A DNA stretch of 64,000 bases from Halolamina sediminis (GTDB taxonomy: Archaea; Halobacteriota; Halobacteria; Halobacteriales; Haloferacaceae). Below, piece by piece: positions 8,703 through 16,230 of the stretch. The DNA lies in assembly GCF_001282785.1 (NCBI RefSeq), contig NZ_CVUA01000001.1, positions 2,418,001-2,482,000 on the forward strand, written 5' to 3'. Below the pieces are notes generated by a model that did not search any database, had not been told where the DNA came from, and was given only the letters and a program-made list of their open reading frames with translations. The position numbers were made by a program, and so were the translations under genes. The number at the start of each line of letters is the position of its first letter. Positions within the stretch are counted from its first letter, which is position 1.

Positions 8703-9026
8703 CTAGCAGCCGTACCCCTGGCCGTTCATCCCCGTGGAGTGGCCGCCGGTCGTGTGGTTGTCGCTCGTGTGGCCCGTGTTCTGGTGGTCGTCGCCCGCCA
8801 TCCACCGGGCCATCTCGTCTATCGTCGCGCCCATGTGCGACTCCATCTCGTCGACGGCGTCAGGGCCCATGTAGTCGGCCATGTGGCCCTCCATCCAGGC
8901 CGCCCAGCCCGCCTCGTCACCGTGGCCCGGCGTCTCGCCGCCGGCCGTCGCGTTCCCCCGGGCCGTGTCGTCGCCGTGGGCACTGACTGCGGGAGCTGCG
9001 GCGGCGAGTCCGACGACGAAGCAGTG
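8703..9026 (-). pseudogene. Met/His-rich secreted protein, 5' end missing
   Basis: The frame encodes the end of a signal peptide (FVVGLAAAAPAVSAHGDD) and then about 90 residues rich in His, Met, Asp and Gly, with repeats such as EGHMADYMG and ESHMGATIDEMARWM and a Cys at the very end. That composition suits a periplasmic copper or other metal-binding protein. No ATG, GTG or TTG precedes the signal peptide; upstream the DNA abruptly becomes a fragment of an unrelated enzyme in another frame. The promoter and start were therefore apparently lost by recombination near 9027-9050. Confidence 0.55.
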
Positions 9027-9028
9027 AC

Positions 9029-9157
9029 CTCGAGGGTGTGTATGCAGGCCATCTCGCAGAGTGCGGCGCCGAGCGCGCCGGTAACGGCTGCAGCTGACAC
9101 GCCGGCGGGTGCGGCGCGGTCCGAAGCGACGTCGGCGAGGAACCGTTCGGTCGTCAG
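9029..9157 (-). pseudogene. N-terminal scrap of a methenyl-tetrahydrofolate cyclodeaminase-type protein (FTCD-C/FchA family)
   Basis: In a different frame from the adjoining secreted-protein fragment the strand reads TTERFLADVASDRAAPAG, then AAAVTGALGAALCEM and ACIHTLEV. The beginning of cyclodeaminase-family proteins has this order: a T-x-x-F-L-x-x-V-A-S start, a P-A-G-G turn and an A-x-TGA-x-GAAL-x-EM helix. In the intact family the second turn is usually GG; here it is GV. About 43 residues remain, no start codon is visible, and the rest of the enzyme is absent. Confidence 0.5.
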
Positions 9158-9214
9158 TGCTCGATAGTTCGTCGGGCTGAACGCAGCCGGTGTCCCGGGC
9201 GATTGAACGCCGAT

Positions 9215-9814
9215 CTATCGCGTTTCGGGGTACGACTGGGCGTCGCCGTGGCTGTTGCGACCGACGAGTTCGACCGTCGCCGAGAGTTCGCCCTCCCGGC
9301 TCTCGCTGGACTCCTCGTAGTAGAGGACCGTCAGGTCGAGACACGCCCGCAGGAGTTCGTTCGCGCCGAACCGGTGGCGATCGGTGCTCGGCCCGACCGT
9401 CGCCGGCGGGTCCGACCGGAGGTGGTGCTGGTAGAAGAACAGGCCGTCAGACCGGAGCGCGGCCTTCACGTCGCTCAGTCGGTCGAGTAGCCGGTAGAAG
9501 CTGATCGTCACCACGTCGTACCGGTCCGCGGGGTACTCGAACGCCGTCGCGTCCGCCTGGATCAGGTTGACCCGGTCGTCGACGCCGCGGGACGCCGCGT
9601 TCGACTCCGTGATCCGGAGCCCCTCGACCGATCGGTCGAGTGCGTCGACCTCGTACCCCTGCTCGGCGAGGAACACCGCGTTGCGGCCCGTTCCACAGGC
9701 GATGTCGAGCGCACGGCCGCCATCCGTCTCGTCGGCGTACGCCTCGAGCACCGGTGAGGGGTCCGGGTCCGTTGGATACTCGCCGGCACGGAACCGTTCG
9801 TCCCAGGAAGCCAT
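9215..9814 (-). CDS. Class I SAM-dependent methyltransferase
   Basis: The protein has 199 residues and starts at ATG 9814 (MASWDERFRAGEYP). Motif I is ALDIACGTGRNAVFLAEQG, the SAM-binding glycine loop; an acidic residue at the end of the next strand (VDALDRS) and the QADATAF segment complete the cofactor pocket. The opening W-D-x-R-F-x-x-G-E-Y resembles TehB/UbiE-like small-molecule methyltransferases, and the substrate cannot be told. It ends a few dozen bases upstream of the cyclodeaminase scrap. Larger in-frame starts run into the neighbouring divergent gene and are rejected. Confidence 0.85.
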   Translation of the reverse strand: MASWDERFRAGEYPTDPDPSPVLEAYADETDGGRALDIACGTGRNAVFLAEQGYEVDALDRSVEGLRITESNAASRGVDDRVNLIQADATAFEYPADRYDVVTISFYRLLDRLSDVKAALRSDGLFFYQHHLRSDPPATVGPSTDRHRFGANELLRACLDLTVLYYEESSESREGELSATVELVGRNSHGDAQSYPETR

Positions 9815-9962
9815 ACGACCACGATGGTGGCTGTCGGTCTTGGAACTGTCTCTCTCTGTCTCCCTTCTTTGCCCCGGAGAGGCGTGGTTCGGCAGTCGAC
9901 CCCGTCGGAGCTGAGCCACCGAGGCGGCCGGATCTAAATCCGACACCCGTGTCCGACCGTGG

Positions 9963-10273
9963 ATGGAGCTCTGCGACGGGTGCGGTTCGATGATGCGCAC
10001 GGAGGGCGACACGTGGGTGTGTGGCTCCTGTGGGAACGAGGAGCCGCGCGACTCGGAAGCGGCGACGACGACGCAGGGCGAACAGCGGGACGACGGGGCA
10101 CCCCCGTCGTCGACGGCACCCAGGACGCCGCCGAGACGATAAAGGCGGACTGTCCGGCGGACGGCTGCGACGGCGACCGGGCCTCCTACGAGATGCGGCC
10201 GAAGCCGGGCGGCTCCTACGAGCTTCGAGTGTTCACCTGCGTCGAGTGCGGCCACACGTGGCGTGAGACCTGA
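9963..10273 (+). pseudogene. TFS/RPB9-like zinc-ribbon transcription factor, frameshifted
   Basis: From ATG 9963 the frame encodes a zinc ribbon (CDGCGSMM and VCGSCGNEE) and an acidic linker but stops at 10142. A second frame, open to 10273, carries the expected C-terminal ribbon (CPADGCDGDRASYEM, then CVECGHTWRET). The two join if one C is added (or two removed) in the C5 run near 10101-10105. The layout matches archaeal TFS. The acidic Asp-Glu pair that TFIIS/TFS uses to stimulate RNA cleavage is replaced by a PKPGGSYEL segment, so even a repaired protein would probably not support transcript cleavage. A TATA-like CTAAATC lies 24-30 bases upstream. Confidence 0.7.
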
Positions 10274-10331
10274 CGGCGCGGCTCGTGGGCCCCACATTCC
10301 GCTCCCTCCCGCGTTCTTCGGGCTCCCGTCG

Positions 10332-10880
10332 TCAGTGCCCGAACTCCTTCTCGCCGGCCTCGATCGCTACGTCCAGCCAGTTTTCCGTCGGCGGAAGCGG
10401 ACACTCGTACCGGTCCGAGTACGCACACGTCGGGTTGTACGCCGCGTTGAAGTCGAGGATCCACCTTCCCTCGTCAGTCCGGTGGTGGGCGGGTTCGAGG
10501 TCGATGTACCGACCGGCGCCGTAGGTCTCCTCGCCGCTCGTCTCGTCCCGGAACGGCACCCAGAGCCGGTCCTCCTCCGGATCGCCCTTGTAGGCAGTGA
10601 TGGTGACCGGCTGGCCGTCGATCTCGACGGTGAACTCTCCCCACGCGAAGTACTCCTGTTCGCCGTCCGTGCTGGTTCCGACGACGACCGGCTCGGGCTC
10701 GTCGTACACGTCGAGCTCGACCTCGAACCGGTAGGTCCGGTCGACGGAGTAGTAGTTCAGCCCGTCGAACGCCGCCCGCTCCTCGTCGGGGATCGGTGAC
10801 CGCGGGTCCTCCCCGAAATACCGGTCCTTCTGGCGTCGCTGGGTCTCTATCTCGTCGATCCAGTCTTCGGTGGTACTCAT
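10332..10880 (-). CDS. DUF1684 domain protein
   Basis: The protein has 182 residues and starts at ATG 10880 (MSTTEDWIDEIETQR). It shows the hallmarks of DUF1684: an opening helix with R-x-x-K-D-x-x-F, a P-I-P-x-x-x-R-x-x-F-x-G-L-x-Y-Y segment, and the signature GRYIDLEP, NPTCAYSDRYECPLPP near the end. The family is widespread in bacteria and haloarchaea and has no firmly assigned activity. A TATA-like element (TATTTAG) is about 25 bases upstream in an AT-rich leader. It appears to be an independent single-gene unit. Confidence 0.88.
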   Translation of the reverse strand: MSTTEDWIDEIETQRRQKDRYFGEDPRSPIPDEERAAFDGLNYYSVDRTYRFEVELDVYDEPEPVVVGTSTDGEQEYFAWGEFTVEIDGQPVTITAYKGDPEEDRLWVPFRDETSGEETYGAGRYIDLEPAHHRTDEGRWILDFNAAYNPTCAYSDRYECPLPPTENWLDVAIEAGEKEFGH

Positions 10881-11068
10881 ACGGTTTAGTTTTGTACTAA
10901 ATACACAAAAGTGCGTCGTTCGATTTATCAAGTAGCACTTCAGATACTGACCCATTGCTGAATATTGGACTACAGAAATCGATATTCGGACGATAGGTCC
11001 CGATCCCGGTATTGCAGATATAGACCAATACTTTATAGCAGTGCGTTCGTAGTTTCGGGTGTCACCAA

Positions 11069-11088
11069 CCCACCCCTAAAGGGGTGGG
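11069..11088 (-). other. Right-end hairpin of the tnpB element
   Basis: On the minus strand CCCACCCC, loop TTTA, GGGGTGGG forms a perfect 8-bp stem about 30 bases after the tnpB stop. In IS200/IS605 elements a subterminal hairpin like this is the recognition structure for the transposase and forms the 3' end of the guide RNA made from the element. Confidence 0.65.
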
Positions 11089-11118
11089 CTTGTCGGTGGA
11101 CTCCCGTTCTGACCGCCC

Positions 11119-12332
11119 CTATTGGGCGGCAGGCGAATACTCGCCGTTCACGTTCAACGTCCCCGACTTCAGGGCGAGGTGACGTGTCGCCCCTCCGTGC
11201 GGAGACTTCTGCCCCGCACGGAGTCGCCGAAACCCGATATTCTTCGCCGCGTTGTAGTCCGCGTTGACCTCATACCCGCACTTCTGGCAGCAGAACTTCG
11301 ATTGGGAAAGACGGTTTTCGTCCAGCGTCGTCCCGCATTTCGAACACCGCTTGGACGTGTACGACGGATCAACCTGCGTAGTTTCTATCCCCTCTGCTTT
11401 GGCCTTGTACGCCACGTAGTCGTACAAGCGGCGGAACGCCCACGCATGGAACTTCTTGGCGTTCGGCATCCGCTCACGGATATCCGTCAACTCCTCAAAC
11501 GCAATCGTGTCACAGCCGTGCGCGACGGCTTCCTGAATGATGGCTTTCGAGATTCGGTGTAGGTAATCCTCCACCCATCGCGTCTCTCGGTCGCCCATCC
11601 GTTCGATCGTTCGATGGGCTGACTCCGTGCCTGTCTGTTGTAGGTCGCCACACACTCGTTCGTACTCCCGGCGACGGTGATTGAGGTAGCCACCACCCCA
11701 GAATTTCTCGGTTGACGTGACGGCGATCTGCTCGATACCGAGGTCAACGCCGAGGACTGTGCTGTGCTCGGCGTCACCTTTGTCCGGTATCTCTGACTCC
11801 ATCTCGGCCTTTGTGCCGATGTGAAGGAAGAACGTGTCCGTCGCGTCGCGATACTGAAGCGTTGCCCCGTCACCTCGTAGTCGTCATTGCGGAGATACTC
11901 GGTCTGCGGGTTGTCTCCTTCAAGCGGCAGGACGTACTCGGCTTCGACACGTCCGTTCACGGTTGAGAGGGAGACGTGGTCGTCGTGGAACGTCGCACTC
12001 CGCTTGTCGTACCGGACTGAGGGCGTCGTGAAGTTCGGTCTCGACGCCTTCTTGCCCTTTTTCCAGCGGGCGACGACGCCCTTGATGGCTTCGGCGGCCT
12101 TGTTGCGTGCAGATTGCACAAGGTTGGCTTGAAGCCGTGTCTGTTCTCGCACATCGGAGTACGTCCGGTCGTGCAGTTCGGTTTTCGAGGTGGGCTTGTA
12201 GTCGTCCTTCCATGCGTCTTGGACGACGTAGTTGCACGCCCACAGATACTCCTCGGTAGTTTCGTGGAGGAGAGTCGCGTCGCTGTCGTCTACTTCGAGT
12301 TTAACGACGACTGTGCGACGCACCTCCACCAT
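11119..12332 (-). pseudogene. tnpB: TnpB (RNA-guided nuclease / OrfB), one-base frameshift
   Basis: The N-terminal part runs from ATG 12332 to about 11870 in one frame. The rest continues to the TAG at 11119 in another. Adding one G near 11872-11880 restores a continuous protein of about 404 residues. The second part carries all RuvC-like acidic motifs ([21 protein letters not shown]) and a zinc ribbon (CSKCG then CCQKCG). TnpB proteins are RNA-guided DNA nucleases that help these elements persist. A single indel with otherwise perfect motifs suggests a very recent loss, a programmed slip, or a base-calling error. Confidence 0.8.
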
Positions 12333-12431
12333 ACATCATATGTACAGTGTCATATTCATAAATACTGGGTTGGTGTTGGGGAGTCACCCAGTCGTAATCT
12401 GGTGGTTTGATTCCCAGCATGTCGGCTTCCT

Positions 12432-12451
12432 CCCACGGCTAAAGCCGTGGG
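12432..12451. other. Hairpin resembling another IS200/IS605 right end
   Basis: CCCACGGCT-AA-AGCCGTGGG is a perfect 9-bp stem, flanked on the minus strand by GGAGGAAGCCGAC. Such GC-rich stems followed by GGAGGA are typical of right ends in this IS group. It lies upstream of the tnpB gene on the same strand and does not match that gene's own 3' hairpin. It may be left from a second, otherwise deleted element. Confidence 0.45.
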
Positions 12452-12470
12452 TTTCCGCCTTGAAACCCGT

Positions 12471-12960
12471 ATGACAGCATCAGTAGTCGTGGTCGGTGGC
12501 GACGCGGCGGGAGTGCTGCGAGCAAGTTCAAACGCGAGGCGCCCGACCGGAAGGTAGTCGTGTTCGAGCGCGGCGGCGACGTCGGCATCGAGATGGCCGA
12601 GGCGACCCACGCCGTGACCGGCGAGTCGGATCACGTCCCGCTCGCGCTGACCGCCAACCGCGCCGGCCGCGCTATCGGTCAGACCCTCGCCGGCGATCCG
12701 ACGCCCGTCGGCGAGATCGCCGGCACGGCCGCGGTGAAAGCATTCGACTTCGAAGTCGCACGCACCGGGCTGGTCGACGAGGACCGAGCCCGTGAAGCCG
12801 GGTTCGACCCCGTCTCGCTGACGATCACGGCGCCCTCACGCGCTCACTACTACCCCGGCGGCTCCGAGATCGAGATCACGATGCTCGGCGACCGCGTCCT
12901 CGGCGCGAGCATGGTCGGCCGCGAGGGCGTCGCCAAGCGTATCGACACCGTCACCGACGG
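12471..12960 (+). pseudogene. CoA-disulfide reductase/NADH oxidase-type flavoenzyme, internally deleted
   Basis: ATG 12471 opens with VVVVGGDAAG, the FAD-binding glycine motif, then goes out of frame. The next frame gives SKFKREAPDRKVVVFERG, the expected continuation, and jumps directly to GDVGIEMAEA (the NAD-binding motif) and then to the C-terminal region THAVTGESDHVPLALTANRAG onwards. Most of the middle of a roughly 450-residue enzyme is missing, the start is frameshifted, and the end is cut after VAKRIDTV. The parts are in correct order, so this is decay by small deletions and not domain shuffling. Confidence 0.75.
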
Positions 12961-12995
12961 TCGGCACGCTTTACCGACGCCACCCACAAGCCGAG

Positions 12996-13364
12996 ATGAT
13001 GAGCAAAATCCGTCCGGACAACCTGGACACCCGGCCCGAGGGCGAGCAGCCCTTCGTCCTCGATATTCGCCCACGCGAAGACTACCGGGCCCAGCACATC
13101 GACGGAAGTCACAACCTTCCGGTGTACGACGATCTGCGCTCCGGCGACGAGGACGCGCTCCGACAGCGTCTCGACGAGGTGCCGAGAGATCGGGAGATCG
13201 TGACCGTCTGCAAGATGGGCGTCGTCGCGAAACGGGCGACCAGCGTTCTCGTCGACGAGGGGTACGAGGCGACCACGCTCGCCGGTGGCATGAGCGGCTG
13301 GCGGGGCTACCAGCGTGGGACGCTGGGTTACAAGGTTCGATCGCTGCTCTGGCGGCTGTACTGA
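12996..13364 (+). CDS. Rhodanese-like sulfurtransferase
   Basis: This is a single rhodanese domain of 122 residues. It has the FVLDIRPREDY strand, HIDGSHNLPV, and an active-site loop VCKMGVVAKRA whose Cys would carry the persulfide, followed by LAGGMSGW, the usual closing motif. The start is ATG 12996 or 12999. A short TATA-like CTTTACC is about 25 bases upstream. Its position behind a broken CoA-disulfide reductase is notable because rhodanese domains and that flavoenzyme often occur together in sulfur or redox modules. The gene itself looks intact. Confidence 0.88.
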   Translation: MMSKIRPDNLDTRPEGEQPFVLDIRPREDYRAQHIDGSHNLPVYDDLRSGDEDALRQRLDEVPRDREIVTVCKMGVVAKRATSVLVDEGYEATTLAGGMSGWRGYQRGTLGYKVRSLLWRLY

Positions 13365-13452
13365 ACCGATTTTCCGGTTTCACCCGCGACGATTCTCGCT
13401 CGCGCCGGGTTAGCGTCGAGAAAGCACTCACACGACGGGGGGTCCCAGCGTC

Positions 13453-13518
13453 CCAAACAGTATTGGTACCCGCACTATACCCCGAACGCCTCGCCGTCTC
13501 CGTCCCCAACAGTATTGG
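13453..13518. promoter_or_regulatory. Pair of CCAA-N5/6-TTGG sites upstream of a two-gene unit
   Basis: CCAAACAGTATTGG at 13453-13466 and CCAACAGTATTGG at 13506-13518 are dyad-like sites sharing ACAGTATTGG. Their centres are about 53 bases apart, close to five helical turns. They lie 80-145 bases before the start of the gene at 13598. A regulator binding both and looping the DNA is possible; this is inference from the pattern only. Confidence 0.4.
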
Positions 13519-13597
13519 ACGTACGCTCAACAACGGGATTCCGTATTCTTCCGTGTATGTCCACAATCGCTGCAGGCCTGAAAGGAGGTGCGTAGCC

Positions 13598-13819
13598 GTG
13601 AGTAGTACCGTTGAGAGCGTTCCCGGTACCCCCGAGTGGGGAACGAACGAGGGAGCGGCGACCGTCCGTGCGGCGCAGCCAAACCCGCGGGAGGGACACC
13701 AACAGACCGCTGCCGACACGAAGCTGCGGACCGCGAGGATCGAAGACCCACAACGGGTCTCAGGGGGTAGTTCGGTCCGTGAGAAGGCGGCGACTGAGGC
13801 TGTGCGAGGTGACGCCTGA
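13598..13819 (+). CDS. Hypothetical hydrophilic protein, first gene of a two-gene unit
   Basis: The protein has 73 residues and a GTG start at 13598. The start is supported by a strong Shine-Dalgarno sequence, GGAGGTG at 13584-13590, seven bases upstream and fully complementary to the 16S 3' end. That is unusual here because most haloarchaeal genes are leaderless. The protein is polar, rich in Ala, Thr, Glu and Arg, without membrane segments or known motifs. Its stop overlaps the start of the next gene (TGATG), so the two are translationally coupled. I do not recognise it. Confidence 0.5.
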   Translation: MSSTVESVPGTPEWGTNEGAATVRAAQPNPREGHQQTAADTKLRTARIEDPQRVSGGSSVREKAATEAVRGDA

Positions 13820-14190
13820 TGGACGGCGTCGCCGTCGATGGCGGTGACGACGCGGACGAACGTGCAGCTGCGCCGACGAGCGTTGTCGTCGGCAACGACG
13901 GCGAGCAACCTCCTCCGCGGGTTCGGATACCGGAGCACGTCGACGGCCGTCGAGACCGCCAAAACGAGTTCTCGTTGGATGGCGAAGCGCCCCTGGTGGA
14001 GTTCCTCTCGTGGCTGCCGGTGGAGTTCGGGTCCGGCCAGACCGTCTCTCCCGACGCGACGGACCAGTCGCTCGCGATTCGCGTGTACGAACGGACTCTC
14101 CTCGACGACGGCGGGGACACGATACTGGAGACGGCGGTCGGCAGCGACGAATCCGACGCCCAGTTCGGGAGTGGGGTGTACAGGTGGTGA
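13819..14190 (+). CDS. Hypothetical acidic protein, second gene of a two-gene unit
   Basis: The protein has 123 residues. The ATG at 13819 shares its A with the stop codon of the preceding gene. The first 55 residues are polar and probably disordered. The rest (LVEFLSWLPVEFGSGQ, then LAIRVYERTLLDDGGD and FGSGVYRW) looks like a small folded domain with Trp, Tyr and beta-strand patterns. No family is recognised. Tight coupling to the upstream gene suggests that the two products work together. Both lie in the decayed region, so they could be accessory cargo. Confidence 0.5.
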   Translation: MDGVAVDGGDDADERAAAPTSVVVGNDGEQPPPRVRIPEHVDGRRDRQNEFSLDGEAPLVEFLSWLPVEFGSGQTVSPDATDQSLAIRVYERTLLDDGGDTILETAVGSDESDAQFGSGVYRW

Positions 14191-14276
14191 AAGGCGACTG
14201 CCTCGGGGCTTGACCCCGAAGCGATTCACTGTCTCCACCGGCGTTGCAGCACGTCTTGGTGCCGCGGCTGAATCGC

Positions 14277-15617
14277 CTACTCCTGTGCCGCGCTGGCGTC
14301 GACAACATGTCCCATGAAAAGCACGGCCCCGGTTGCCCGGTCTCGGATCACGAAGAGGAATGGACGATTTGCATCGAGTAACGTCGGCGGGAGCGACACG
14401 AGATTCGCCACCGATCCCGTCGCCGCCGCTGCTTCGGTGCCCTGCTCGTCGACGCTGATGGACGTGTCGTGGTACACTTGGTCGACGAAGAGGTTGCCGC
14501 CGGTCTCCGAGAGATCGGCCATCCGCGAGAAGTCCGCCGCACCCGGGTCGAACGCGTCGGTCATGGCCAGTGCCTCCAGGGATTTCTCCAGTTTGAACTC
14601 CGAGTCAAACTCGAACCGAGGGAGGTTGACGTAGCCACGCTGGGGTTGGAGTGCGTCGACGATCCGGCCGAGCCGCTTACCGTCGAACGTTCGTTCGTAG
14701 GCGGTGAACTCGCCAGCGGGCGGGACGACGACGAGCATCCCTGTTGTCCCACCGATGTACGGTAGTTCGACGGCTTGGGCTCCGTCGACGGTCGCCGCCG
14801 GGACCTGGACGTCCTGGGACATCATCTGGACTGTGCTCGTCGAGCCGTCGAGCGCGGTAAACTCGGCCGACTCAGTTTGGCCCTCGTCGAACGGGTGGCG
14901 CCAGTTCGCGATGAAGGAGATGGCGTTCGTCAGGACGAGCACGGTCTCGGACGTAATCGAATCCGCCGGAAGCAACGCTTCGATCCGGTGATCGGTCTGG
15001 TCGGCGATCCAGGCGTTGATCGCTTCGCGGACACCGTCCGGGTTCTCGACGAAATCGACCTGATTGAGGCCGCCGCCGTAGTGGTTCTCCAGCGTGGTTC
15101 GGTATTCGTCCCGGAATGGAACCCCCTCTTGACCCCAGATGGCGTTGACGAGTGAGAGCTGGAAGGGAACGGGATCGTCGCCGTCGTCGTAGTCTGACGG
15201 GAGATCCTCCCCGCCGAGATCCTCGTCGCGGCCAGACAGCGTTCGTTGGAGTTCGTTGAACGCCGCATGGAGCTGCTGGTCAGCAACTGAGTAGCCGAGG
15301 GACGCCCGCATCTGCTCGCGAGTGGTCCCGCTCGCACCAGCGTACGTCATCGCCAGCGCAATCGTGGCACTGATGGGCGAGACCAGCAGGTTCTCGGCGT
15401 CATCAGCTGTGCGGAGCTCGTCGAACAGGTCCAACGCGAACGTGTTCGTTCCAGTGACCAACTCATCGAGGGCGTCGTCGTCGACGTTCGGTTGGAGGGC
15501 AGGCGTCGACGGCGCATCCGCACTGATGTCGACTTGCGGCGTCGCTGGTGCTGTACAACCCGCGAGGGCACCGGCGACGAGGGCGCTCGCGACGGAGAGA
15601 TATCGACGACGGTCCAT
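14277..15617 (-). CDS. Serpin (serine protease inhibitor), Tat-type lipoprotein
   Basis: The protein has 446 residues. The N-terminus MDRRRYLSVASALVAGALAGC combines an Arg-rich start with a lipobox (LAGC), so it should be exported and lipid-anchored outside the cell. The serpin fold follows: FALDLFDEL, LLVSPISATIALAMTYAGA, TNAISFIANW and PRFEFDSEF. The hinge of the reactive loop, GTEAAAATGS, has the small residues needed for loop insertion, so it is likely inhibitory. Counting from the hinge puts the scissile bond near VS in ANLVSL. The start at 15617 is preferred over the one 17 codons upstream because it places the Arg motif at the N-terminus. Confidence 0.93.
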   Translation of the reverse strand: MDRRRYLSVASALVAGALAGCTAPATPQVDISADAPSTPALQPNVDDDALDELVTGTNTFALDLFDELRTADDAENLLVSPISATIALAMTYAGASGTTREQMRASLGYSVADQQLHAAFNELQRTLSGRDEDLGGEDLPSDYDDGDDPVPFQLSLVNAIWGQEGVPFRDEYRTTLENHYGGGLNQVDFVENPDGVREAINAWIADQTDHRIEALLPADSITSETVLVLTNAISFIANWRHPFDEGQTESAEFTALDGSTSTVQMMSQDVQVPAATVDGAQAVELPYIGGTTGMLVVVPPAGEFTAYERTFDGKRLGRIVDALQPQRGYVNLPRFEFDSEFKLEKSLEALAMTDAFDPGAADFSRMADLSETGGNLFVDQVYHDTSISVDEQGTEAAAATGSVANLVSLPPTLLDANRPFLFVIRDRATGAVLFMGHVVDASAAQE

Positions 15618-15690
15618 ACGCGTCGATTCAGAAGGTGATGGCGAGTATCTTCTGGAAGCACAAACCACTGTTTGAGCGACTTTTCAACAG

Positions 15691-15993
15691 TCAGCGGCGT
15701 GGGATCTCGACGTCGACGTGGAGCAGGGCGTGTGCGTACTCCTGAATCAGCGTCCGCGGGAGGTCGGCCTCGTTCTCCCGATCACGCACCTCGACACGAG
15801 GCTGCATGTCGACGAGGCTCAACTGTTCGCAGATACCCTTTGCCTCGCCGTGAGTCCAGTCGTCGTCGGGAACGATCCGCACCGTCAGGCCGAGGTCGGC
15901 AGCGGCGGCAGTCAGCTGTTCGACGAGGTCGCCGGCGTCGCCGGTCGCTGCCGTATCGAGGTCGGGGAGCGGGTCGCCCTCGGTCTGGGAGAC
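15691..15993 (-). pseudogene. ImmA/IrrE-type metallopeptidase fragment with lost zinc ligand
   Basis: About 100 residues are left: an acidic lead, then [37 protein letters not shown] and [12 protein letters not shown], where it stops. In haloarchaeal plasmid and integrative-element relatives the last motif is HEYAH-x-x-LH and the protein continues for many residues. Here the first zinc-binding His is Gln, and the C-terminal half is missing. These peptidases usually regulate phage- or element-encoded repressors. The upstream end abuts a nadC fragment on the other strand. Confidence 0.65.
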
Positions 15994-15999
15994 GTCGAA

Positions 16000-16152
16000 C
16001 TGCTGCCCGAGGCGGTGCTCGCTGAGGCGTCCGGCGGCATCGCGCTCTCCGACGTCCACGCCTACGCCGCAACCGGCGTTGACGTCATCTCGATGGGATC
16101 GCTGACCCACTCCGTGCCGAGCCTGGACTTCTCGTTCCGTACTGGTGAGTGA
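16000..16152 (+). pseudogene. nadC: C-terminal fragment of nicotinate-nucleotide pyrophosphorylase
   Basis: The frame reads [38 protein letters not shown] and ends FSFRTGE before TGA. That is the conserved end of quinolinate phosphoribosyltransferase, with its E-A-S-G-G-I phosphate-binding turn and the DVIS-x-G-x-LTHS segment. The preceding two thirds of the enzyme are absent, and the DNA before 16000 belongs to the ImmA fragment on the opposite strand. No start codon or promoter can be assigned. Confidence 0.75.
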
Positions 16153-16230
16153 GGCTGGTTACTCCTCTCAGTCCGGTCGATTCGTCCAGTCGGGAAAGGA
16201 CTGTCACGGAGAACGCGTCACCGCTCGCGC

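Larger units (their letters stand above)
11061..12360 (-). mobile_element. IS200/IS605-group element carrying only tnpB (IS1341 type)
   Basis: The element consists of a tnpB gene with no tnpA. Its 3' end is followed by the perfect hairpin at 11069-11088, as expected for the right end and guide-RNA region of this group. The left boundary is not defined by any repeat I can see; a TATA-like TATTTATGAA about 30 bases before tnpB suggests that it lies beyond 12360. These elements make no target duplications, so exact ends would need an empty-site comparison. Confidence 0.6.

Noticed and set aside
12370-12425. tRNA-like bases (GGTTTGATTCC with a possible anticodon arm)
   Set aside because: The loop has C instead of the invariant U at position 33 and no acceptor stem could be built.
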